Origin: CAVSEK01 sp963726975
GTDB lineage: Bacteria > Actinomycetota > Actinomycetes > Mycobacteriales > SCTD01
DNA length: 64,000 nucleotides
Assembly: GCA_963726975.1 (NCBI GenBank)
Contig: CAVSEK010000004.1
Coordinates: forward strand, 372,001 to 436,000
Direction of reading: 5' to 3'
In this document: positions 56,508-64,000 of the stretch, in pieces
How positions within the stretch are numbered: the stretch's first letter is position 1
Layout of the letters: every line of letters begins with the position of its first letter
Notes under the pieces: model-generated
Databases searched by the model: none
What the model saw: the letters and a program-made list of their open reading frames with translations, nothing else
What the model was told of the DNA's origin: nothing
Made by a program: the position numbers and the translations under genes

Positions 56508-56875
56508 GAGGCTCCGATGACGGCACGGCCCGGGCGCGGGGACGACGGTCGGCGCGCGCGAGCGCTGCTGACCGCCACTGGAGCCGTTCCCCGCCTCCGG
56601 CTGAGTTGCAGGCGACGGTAACGGGGTCTGGGCTGTCCGCCAAGACCCGTGCTGCCCCTTTGTACGACCAAGGGGGTGGACGACCGGGTGAACGCGCGGT
56701 CAGGTGGCGTGGCCGGAAGCGCTGTGAGAGTGCTCACCCGAGGGGCGTTTCGCGCCCTGAGTCCGGTTCTGAGGGCCTGGTCGCAGCGGGCGCCGCCGTC
56801 GACCTCGCGGGCCCTCCTCGGACCGCGCGGAGCCGGCAGCGAGGGCTCAGCACCCCGAGGGCGAGGCGCTCGGGC
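56508..56875. other. Intergenic leader between tatD and rpfB, no gene seen
   Basis: The 368-bp gap is AT-richer than its surroundings. On the minus strand it carries GTTACCGTCGCCTGC (complement of 56613-56627) followed by a GC-rich segment, and near its far end an inverted repeat GTGAG-AGTG-CTCAC (56723-56736). Actinobacterial rpf genes often have a c-di-AMP riboswitch here, but I could not find its conserved core (GAAUC / CCGAAxCCG blocks), so none is annotated. Confidence 0.4.
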
Positions 56876-57761
<886 letters not shown>

Positions 57762-57765
<4 letters not shown>

Positions 57766-59550
57766 GCCCCGGCCTCGAGCCGCGCCAGCTCCTCGTCGAC
57801 GACCGACGGCTCGAGCTTGCGCGAACAGCGGCACCGGCTTGTCGACCCGGTGCCCGACGCGCAGCGGCCGGCTCTCCCAGACCGCGGCGGTGTCGTAGTC
57901 GCCGGTGAGCACGGGGTACGACGGCCCGCCGTCCAGGTCGTCGACCTCGCGCAGCTCGGGCTGCCCGCTCCACGTCGTCCTCGCCGCCGAGCATGCCGGT
58001 GCACCGCGTCGCTGCTCTCCGGCAGGAACGGGCGTGAGCAGCGTCTTGGCGTCGTCGACGAGCTGCAGCGCGGTGTGCAGCACCGTCTCGCGCCGCGCCG
58101 GGTCGTCCTTGAGCTTCCACGGCGCCTGGTCCGACAGGTACTTGTTGGCCTCGGCGACGACCCGCATGACCTCGGCCAGCGCCGCCTTCTGCTGCGAGCG
58201 CTCGAGCAGCGCCCCGACCGGCCCGAAGGCGTCCTTCGAGGCCTGCAGCGCCGCGAGGTCCGCCCCCAGCAGCTCGCCCGGCCCGGGGATGCTGCCGACG
58301 TTCTTCTCCACCATCGACAGCGTGCGGTTGACGAGGTTGCCCCAGCCGGCGACCAGCTCGGTGTTGTTGCGGGTGACGAACTGGTCCCAGGTGAAGTCGG
58401 TGTCGCTCGTCTCCGGCCCCGCCGCCGCGAGGTAGTAGCGCAGCGGGTCGGCGCCGTACCGCTCCAGCACGTCGCGGACGTAGATGACGACCGACCGCGA
58501 CGAGGAGAACTTGCGCCCCTCCATGGTGAGGAACTCGCTGCTGACGACCTCGCCCGGGCAGCGCCAGCTCGCCGTACTCCCCGGCGTCCCCGGTCGGGCT
58601 GACCGCTCGCGCCGAGCAGGACCGCCGGCCAGATCACCGAGTGGAAGACGACGTTGTCCTTGCCCATGAAGTAGCGCCCGTCGGCGTCCGGGCCCTGCCA
58701 GAACGGCCGCCAGGCGTCCGGGTCGCCCGTACGCCGCGCCCACTCGACGCTGGCCGACAGGTAGCCGATGACGGCGTCGAACCAGACGTACAGCCGCTTG
58801 TCCCCGCGGTCCTGCCAGCCGGGCAGCGGGATCGGCACGCCCCAGTCGAGGTCGCGGGTGATCGCCCGCGGCTTGAGCTCCTCGAGCAGGTTGGCGCTGA
58901 ACTTCAGGACGTTCGGGCGCCAGTCCGTACGGCTCTGCAGCCAGGCCCCGAGCGGCTCGGCGAAGGCGGGCAGGTCGAGGAAGAACTGCGCGCTCTCGAC
59001 GAACCTCGGCGGCTTGCCGTCGATCTTGGACCGCGGGTTGATGAGGTCCTGCGGGTCGAGCTGGTTGCCGCAGTGGTCGCACTGGTCGCCGCGGGCGCCG
59101 TCGTACGCCGCAGATCGGGCAGGTGCCCTCGACGTAGCGGTCGGGCAGCCCGCGGCCGGTCGACGGGTCGATGGCGGACAGCTGCGAGCGCTCGACGACG
59201 TACCCGTTCGCGTGCAGCGCGCGGAACATCGCCTGGACCACCGCGTAGTGGTTGCGCGTCGTGGTGCGCGTGAACAGGTCGTACGACAGCCCGAGGCCCT
59301 GCAGGTCCTCCGCGATCACCCGGTTGTAGCGGTCGGCGAGCTCGCGCGCGGTGACGCCCTCCTTGTCGGCCTGCACCTGGATCGGCGTGCCGTGCTCGTC
59401 GGTGCCGCTGACCATGAGGACCCGGTTGCCCGCCATCCGCTGGTAGCGGCTGAAGACGTCGCTGGGCACGCCGAAGCCGGCGACGTGGCCGATGTGGCGG
59501 GGGCCGTTGGCGTAGGGCCAGGCGACCGCGGTCAGGACGTTGCGGGGCAC
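57762..59550 (-). CDS. metG: Methionyl-tRNA synthetase (frameshifted)
   Basis: Charges tRNA-Met. Class I HIGH motif in AWPYANGPRHIGHVAGF, GTDEHGTPIQVQADKEG, zinc-knuckle cysteines in EGTCPICG and CDHCGNQLDPQ, DLDWGVPIPLPGWQD, YVWFDAVIGYLSA and the KMSKS-loop variant EGRKFSSSRSVVIYV. The anticodon-binding helical domain follows (TELVAGWGNLVNRTLSMV). No C-terminal tRNA-binding EMAP domain. Frame changes near 59108, 58610, 58560, 58010, 57970 and 57825. Reconstructed length about 596 residues. GTG start at 59550. Divergent arrangement rsmI/metG is the actinobacterial standard. Confidence 0.93.
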
Positions 59551-59572
59551 CGGGTCACAGTAGTGAGACCGG

Positions 59573-60407
59573 TCAGCGCTGCTTCGCCGCCACCACCGCG
59601 TCGTAGACGTCGCGCCGCGGCAGGCCGGTCTCGGACGCCACCGCCTGCACCGCCTCCTTGCGGGTCAGCCCGGCCTGCTCGCGCACCCCCACCAGCCGGG
59701 CCAGCTCCGGTCCGTCGAGCTCGACCTCGGGCTCGGGCGCGCCGGCGAGCACCAGCGTCACCTCGCCGCGGACCTCCCCCTGCGCCCACGCGGCGAGCTC
59801 GGCGAGCGTCCCGCGCAGCACCTGCTCGTGGGTCTTGGTGAGCTCGCGGCACACCACCGCCCGCCGCTCGGCGCCGAGCACCGACAGCCATGTCGGCGAG
59901 GGCGTCCGCGAGCCGGTGCGGAGCCTCGAAGAGCACGGCCGTACGCCGCTCGGCCTGCAGCGCGGCCAGCCGGGCCCGGCGCTCGCCGGCCTTGCGCGGC
60001 AGGAAGCCCTCGAAGCAGAACCGGTCGCTCGGCAGCCCGGACACCGCCAGCGCGGTGGTGACCGCCGAGGGCCCCGGCAGGCAGGTGACCGGCAGGTCCT
60101 GCTCGGCGGCCGCGGCCACCAGCCGGAAGCCCGGGTCCGACACCGTCGGCATCCCGGCGTCCGTGACGAGCAGGACCGTCTGCCCGGCCCGCACCGCGTC
60201 GAGCAGCTCGGGCACCCTGCGCTCCTCGTTGCCCTCGAAGCAGCTCACGACCTTGCCGGTCGGCGTCACGCCGAGGTCGGCGCAGAGCCGGTGCAGCCGT
60301 CGGGTGTCCTCGGCCGCGACGACGTCGGCGGTCGCGAGCGCCTCGGACAGGCGCGGGCTGGCGTCCCCCGGGCGGCCCAGGGGCGCACCACCGAGGACGA
60401 GGGGCAC
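59573..60407 (-). CDS. rsmI: 16S rRNA (cytidine1402-2'-O)-methyltransferase RsmI (one frameshift)
   Basis: Methylates C1402 in 16S rRNA. Tetrapyrrole-methylase fold with LGGAPLGRPGDASPRL, ADVVAAEDTRRLHRLCADL, VLLVTDAGMPTVSDPGFRL, CLPGPSAVTTALAVSGLP, FEGFLPRK, LFEAPHRLADALADMA, then ERRAVVCRELTKTHEQV and EVTLVLAGAPEPEV. The frame changes once near 59890. GTG 60407 has GGGAGGA upstream. About 278 residues. Divergent from the mannosyltransferase gene, sharing only 67 bp. Confidence 0.95.
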
Positions 60408-60461
60408 GCGCCCATCCTCCCCCGCGCGCCGGCGAGCAGGCGTACGCGCCCCCCGCTCTCC

Positions 60462-60467
60462 TAGGCT
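60462..60467 (+). promoter_or_regulatory. Probable -10 box of a leaderless promoter
   Basis: TAGGCT lies 7 bases before the GTG start of the mannosyltransferase, and no ribosome binding site is visible in between. In actinobacteria this spacing puts the transcription start on or next to the start codon. Confidence 0.5.
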
Positions 60468-60474
60468 CGCACGC

Positions 60475-62043
60475 GTGACGGCGTTGCTGACGGCTCCGGT
60501 GCAGGAGCAGCCGGTGGCGGCCGCTGACGAGCCGTGGCGGGGGCGGCTGCAGCCGCTCGTCGGTCCCGGCGGGTGGCTCGTCACGCTGGCGGTGACGCTG
60601 GTCGGCGGGCTGCTGCGCTTCCTGCGGCTCGACCTGCCCTCCGGCGGCACCACGAACGGCAAGATCTTCGACGAGATCTACTACGCCTGCGACGCCCAGA
60701 GCCTGATGCGGTTCGGCGTCGAGCACAGCACCCAGGGCGGCGACCTGGCCGGGCAGTGCCTCCCGACCGGCTCCGGCTCGTTCGTCGTGCACCCGCCGCT
60801 GGGCAAGTGGGCGATCGCGCTGGGGATGGAGCTGTTCGGCAAGGACCCGTTCGGCTGGCGGGTGATGTCCGCCGTCGCCGGCACGCTCACCGTGCTGCTC
60901 GTCGTGCGGGCCGGCCGGCGGATGACCGGCAGCACGCTGCTCGGCGGGCTGGCCGGGCTGCTGCTGTCCGTCGACGGGCTGCACCTCGTGCAGAGCCGGG
61001 TGGCGATGCTCGACATCTTCCTGGTGCTCTGGACGACGGCGGCCTTCGCCTGCCTGCTCGTCGACCGCGACCGGCTCCGGGCCCGACTCGCGGCGGCGGA
61101 CGAGATCACCGGGGACGGCCCGCGCACCGGTGTGCGCTGGTGGCTGCTCGCCGCCGGCGCCTGCCTCGGCGCCGCCATCGCCACGAAGTGGTCGGGCGTC
61201 TACTACCTGGCCGGCCTCGGCCTGCTGACGGTCGCGTGGGAGGTCGGCGCCCGGCGTACGGCCGGGGTGCGCGCGCCGTTCCGCGCGACCGTGCGGCGGG
61301 CCGTCGCGCCGCTGTCGGGCGGGCTGGTGCTGCTGCCGCTCGCGGTCTACCTGCTGTCGTGGAGCGGCTGGTTCGCCTCCTCCATCGGCAACGACCGGCA
61401 CTGGGCCGACAGCCACCCGGGGACGGGCCCGGCCGCGCTGGTGCCGGGCGCGTTGCGGTCGCTGTGGCACTACCACGTGCGCGTGCTGACCTTCCACGAG
61501 GGACTGGACTCCTCGCACCCCTACCAGTCGCACCCGGTCGGCTGGCTGCTGCTCGCCCGGCCGGTGTCCTACTACTACCCGCCCGGGATCACCGAGGGGT
61601 CGTACGGCTGCACCGCCGCCTCGTGCGCCCGCGAGGTGCTGGCGATCGGCAACCCGGTGCTGTGGTGGGGCACGGTGCCGGTGCTCGTCGTGCTGCTGTG
61701 GTGGTGGGCGACCCGGCGCGACTGGCGGGCCGCGGCGGTGCTCACCGGCATCGCCGTCGGCATCGTGCCGTGGGTGCGCGACGACCTGCACGAGCGCACC
61801 ATGTTCCTGTTCTACGCGCTGCCGGCGGTGCCGTTCATGGCGCTCGGCGCGGCGCTGGTCGCCGGGCTCGTCCTCGGGCCGCGCGACGCCTCGCCTCGGC
61901 GCCGGGCGTGGGGGGCGGTCGGCGTCGGGACGTACGCCGGGCTCGCCGTCGCGGCGTTCGCCTTCTTCTACCCGGTGCTCGCGGCCGTGACGATCCCGTT
62001 CGCGGACTGGCAGGACCGGATCTGGCTGCACAGCTGGGTCTGA
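60475..62043 (+). CDS. pmt: Protein O-mannosyltransferase (dolichyl/polyprenyl-phosphate-mannose type), Pmt
   Basis: A 522-residue integral membrane glycosyltransferase of the GT39 family that mannosylates secreted proteins. First extracytoplasmic loop: KIFDEIYYACDAQSL with the conserved Asp-Glu pair, and FVVHPPLGKWAIALG. MLDIFLVLWTTAAFACLL, ATKWSGVYYLAGLGLL, and the late loop LTFHEGLDSSHPYQSHPVGWLLLARPVSYYY (quoted in parts: FHEGLDSSHPYQS and GWLLLARPVS) match actinobacterial Pmt. About 10-11 helices. The frame is fully intact though both flanks are frameshifted. Secreted propeller, hydrolases and lipoproteins of this window are possible clients (inference). Confidence 0.95.
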   Translation: MTALLTAPVQEQPVAAADEPWRGRLQPLVGPGGWLVTLAVTLVGGLLRFLRLDLPSGGTTNGKIFDEIYYACDAQSLMRFGVEHSTQGGDLAGQCLPTGSGSFVVHPPLGKWAIALGMELFGKDPFGWRVMSAVAGTLTVLLVVRAGRRMTGSTLLGGLAGLLLSVDGLHLVQSRVAMLDIFLVLWTTAAFACLLVDRDRLRARLAAADEITGDGPRTGVRWWLLAAGACLGAAIATKWSGVYYLAGLGLLTVAWEVGARRTAGVRAPFRATVRRAVAPLSGGLVLLPLAVYLLSWSGWFASSIGNDRHWADSHPGTGPAALVPGALRSLWHYHVRVLTFHEGLDSSHPYQSHPVGWLLLARPVSYYYPPGITEGSYGCTAASCAREVLAIGNPVLWWGTVPVLVVLLWWWATRRDWRAAAVLTGIAVGIVPWVRDDLHERTMFLFYALPAVPFMALGAALVAGLVLGPRDASPRRRAWGAVGVGTYAGLAVAAFAFFYPVLAAVTIPFADWQDRIWLHSWV

Positions 62044-62060
62044 CTGGGTCGAGCTGGGTC

Positions 62061-62948
62061 TCAGCTGGTGACGTCCTTGGTGGTCAGCCGCGCCCAGGCC
62101 AGCGCGAGGAACACCGCGGCGTACGCCAGGTGCAGCGCCGACCAGCGCAGCAGCGCGCCGGCGTCGACCGACCCGCGCAGCAGCTCGCCGAAGCCGTAGC
62201 CAGTTGTGGGTGAGCAGCCACGGGTGGATCGCCGACAGCTGCGGCACGGCGTCGAGCAGCGGCGGATGAGCGCCGCGAGCCCGATGGTCGTCGCCATCGC
62301 GGCGATCGCGTTCTCGGTGAGCGTGGAGACGAACAGCCCGCCGGCGGCGAGCCCGGAGACGGCGCCACGACGACGTACGCCGCGACGCCCAGCGCCCGCA
62401 GCAGCCCGCTCGGCGAGCGGCACCGTGTCGCCGGACAGCAGCGTGACGTCGCCCAGGCCGAACAGCACCGCGCCGGTCACGCAGCCCGACGACCGCGATG
62501 GTCAGGACGGCGACCGCGGTGAAGGTCGAGCACGCCGAGGGTCTTGCCGGCGAGCAGCCGGCCGCGGGTCACGGGGACGGTGAGCAGGTAGCGCAGCGTG
62601 CCGGTGCCGGCCTCGCCGGCGATGCTGTCGCCCGCTGACGACGCCGACGACGAGCGGCAGGAAGAACGGCAGGCTCACCGTGAGGGCGGTGAACACGAGG
62701 AACAGCCCGTTGCCGGTGACCTGGCCGAGGAACTGCGGCCCTCCCCGCCGCGCGGCGTGCTGATCCGCACCGCGATGCCGATGAGCAGCGGGACGAGGCC
62801 GAGCACGACGAGCAGCGCCAGGTTGCGGCGGCGGCGCAGGACCAGGCGGACCTCGCTGGCGTACAGCCGCCGGAACGCGCCGGGGCGGTGCTGCGGCCGG
62901 GCCGGGGGCGCGAGTGGCCGCGGCGGGAGCCAGCTCAACGGAGGACAT
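62061..62948 (-). CDS. ABC-2 type transporter permease (frameshifted)
   Basis: About 295 residues with six hydrophobic segments: LVVLGLVPLLIGIAVRI near the N-terminus, GNGLFLVFTALTVSLPFFLPLVVGVVSG, then a segment in TGAVLFGLGDVTLLSG, GGLFVSTLTENAIAAMATTIGLAAL and LRWSALHLAYAAVFLALAW (quoted partly). The large polar loop and the LF-V-STLT line fit ABC-2 permeases. Frame changes near 62870, 62750, 62635, 62525, 62480, 62420, 62370 and 62265. ATG 62948 overlaps the ATPase stop by 14 bases, so the two form an exporter. Substrate unknown. Confidence 0.78.
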
Positions 62949-63921
62949 CGAAGCCCTCCCCGGTCAGCGAGACGAACAGGTCCTCGAGGTGCCGGCCGGT
63001 GACCGCGAGGCCGCGCAGCGGCGCGCGCCGGCGCCGACCACCGCGGCGGCGACCCGCTCGACCGGCACGTCGCCGAGCCGCGACGGTGAGCCCGTCGGGC
63101 GTGCGGTCGAGCTCGGCCAGCCCGAGCCCGCGCAGCGCCGCGGCTCGGCCAGGGCGGCGTCCGGGGTGGTGACGGTGACCAGCGCCGAGCCGGTCGACAG
63201 CACCTCGGCCAGCGTGCCCTGCGGCAGCAGCCGGCCGCCGGCCATGATCCCGACGTGGGTCGCGACCTGCTCGACCTCGGCGAGCAGGTGGCTGGACACC
63301 AGCACGGTCATGCCGTCGGCGGCGAGCTCGCGGATCGAGCGTGCGCACCTCGCGGGTGCCCTGCGGGTCCAGGCCGTTGGTCGGCTCGTCGAGCACGAGC
63401 AGGTCGCGGGGCTGCAGCAGGGCGGCGGCCAGGCCGAGCCGCTGCTTCATGCCGAGCGAGTAGTTGCGGTAGCGCTTGCCGGCCGCGGCGGTCATGCCGA
63501 CCCGGGCGAGCGCAGCGTCGAGTCCGGGCGCGTCGAGGTCGGCGGGGTCGGCGGTGGCGTCGGCACGCGTCGAGCCGGCGCAGGTTGTCGCGCCCGGACA
63601 GGTACGGGTGGAAGGCGGGGCCCTCGATGAGCGCGCCCACGCGGGGCAGCACCGACGCCGAGGCTGTCCGGCATCGAGCGGCCGAGCAGCTCGACGATGC
63701 CGGCGTCGGCGGCGATCAGCCCGAGCAGCATCCGGATCGTCGTCGTCTTGCCCGAGCCGTTGGGCCCGAGGAAGCCGTAGACGGCGCCGCGCGGCACCTC
63801 GAGCTCGACGCCGTCGACGGCGGTCTGGCTGCCGAACCGGCGGGTCAGCCCGGTCGTGCGGACGGCCGGGCCGGCGGGCGTCGTGCGGACCGGGCCGGGG
63901 CGCCGGCGCGACGGCCGTCAC
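62935..63921 (-). CDS. ABC transporter ATP-binding protein (frameshifted)
   Basis: Walker A GFLGPNGSGKTTTIRMLLG, ABC signature YSLGMKQRLGLAAAL, Walker B DLLVLDEPTNGLDPQG, H-loop in TVLVSSHLLAEVEQVATH. The N-terminal strand reads VRTTGLTRRFGSQTAVDGV, and the C-terminal 70 residues are a DUF4162-like tail (VTVTTPDAALAE, GRHLEDLFVSLTGEG). Frame changes near 63900, 63660, 63570, 63345, 63145, 63085 and 63030. A GTG start at 63921 is tentative because the frame breaks just downstream of it. About 325 residues. Coupled to the ABC-2 permease. Confidence 0.85.
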   Translation of the reverse strand: MTAVAPAPRPGPHDARRPGRPHDRADPPVRQPDRRRRRRARGAARRRLRLPRAQRLGQDDDDPDAARADRRRRRHRRAARPLDAGQPRRRCCPAWARSSRAPPSTRTCPGATTCAGSTRADATADPADLDAPGLDAALARVGMTAAAGKRYRNYSLGMKQRLGLAAALLQPRDLLVLDEPTNGLDPQGTREVRTLDPRARRRRHDRAGVQPPARRGRAGRDPRRDHGRRPAAAAGHAGRGAVDRLGAGHRHHPGRRPGRAAALRGLGLAELDRTPDGLTVAARRRAGRAGRRRGGRRRRAPLRGLAVTGRHLEDLFVSLTGEGFDVLR

Positions 63922-64000
63922 GTAGCCGGCGGCTGCGGCGAGCTGCTCGGGCGTGACCGCGCCGACGAGGACCCGGCCGTCCTGCGGCGAGCAGCGCGTT
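63922..64000 (-). CDS. 3' end of an upstream gene, unidentified
   Basis: The minus strand stays open to the window edge and reads DGRVLVGAVTPEQLAAAAGY, which looks like a protein C-terminus ending against the GTGA of the ATPase start. Too short to identify; a base error near the stop is likely because the TGA is in another frame. Confidence 0.3.

Noticed and set aside
56508..56875. Possible c-di-AMP (ydaO-type) riboswitch upstream of rpfB
   Set aside because: The position is typical, and a CGGGGAACGG-like stretch is present on the minus strand, but the conserved blocks that follow in real ydaO elements (GAAUC and CCGAAxCCG with CAGCUAAC) could not be found. A covariance-model search (RF00379) would decide.

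Overview
The window is very GC-rich, almost entirely coding, and uses many GTG starts and 4-bp GTGA/ATGA stop-start overlaps. Gene content and order mark a chromosome segment of an actinomycete (Actinomycetota, not a mycobacterium). Read from right to left it follows the conserved actinobacterial block pmt-rsmI-metG-tatD-rpfB-ksgA-ispE, then glmU-prs-rplY-pth, then mfd-mazG-eno-ftsB-DUF501-ppx. I cannot name the genus from the sequence.

Layout. 1-3.2 kb: the end of an MFS exporter translationally coupled to a membrane GGDEF-EAL protein whose GGDEF site is degenerate and whose EAL site is intact. 3.5-14.5 kb (minus strand): uracil-DNA glycosylase, cupin, Ppx/GppA, DUF501, FtsB-like protein, enolase, a lipoprotein, MazG, a SurA-like lipoprotein and Mfd. 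14.8-15.8 kb: a TSUP permease. 15.9-38.8 kb: an exopolysaccharide region with five sulfotransferases, Wzy-like polymerase, Wzx-like flippase, Wzz/CpsD-like protein, one glycosyltransferase, three paralogous secreted clan-A-like glycoside hydrolases, a CSLREA beta-helix protein, a secreted beta-propeller, an APH-fold kinase and a lipoprotein. 39.1-42.1 kb: cysQ-cysD-cysN (sulfate activation and PAP removal). 42.3-46.1 kb: pth, rplY, prs, glmU, then tRNA-Gln. 46.5-51.7 kb: desaturase with TetR regulator, zinc alcohol dehydrogenase, MFS protein with a cyclic-nucleotide-binding tail, DUF4234 protein. 51.7-62.0 kb: ABC-F ATPase, ispE, ksgA, rpfB, tatD, metG, rsmI, and a divergent protein O-mannosyltransferase. 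62.1-63.9 kb: an ABC-2 exporter.

Most interesting reading (inference). The 15.9-42.1 kb region looks like a Wzx/Wzy-type system for making, sulfating, exporting and trimming a cell-surface polysaccharide. CysD/CysN would make APS for PAPS supply and CysQ would remove the PAP released by the sulfotransferases. A paired GTCAC/GTGAC element recurs in at least six intergenic positions of this region and nowhere else that I noticed, so the genes may share a regulator.

Caution. Many genes, including ones normally essential (prs, glmU, ispE, ksgA, metG, mfd), carry single-base frameshifts in clusters (about 11-17 kb, 25.7-26.4 kb, 44-51 kb, 51.8-59.9 kb, 62-64 kb), while neighbouring stretches are clean. 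This is most simply explained by uncorrected sequencing or assembly errors, not gene decay. Such genes are annotated here over their full reconstructed span.
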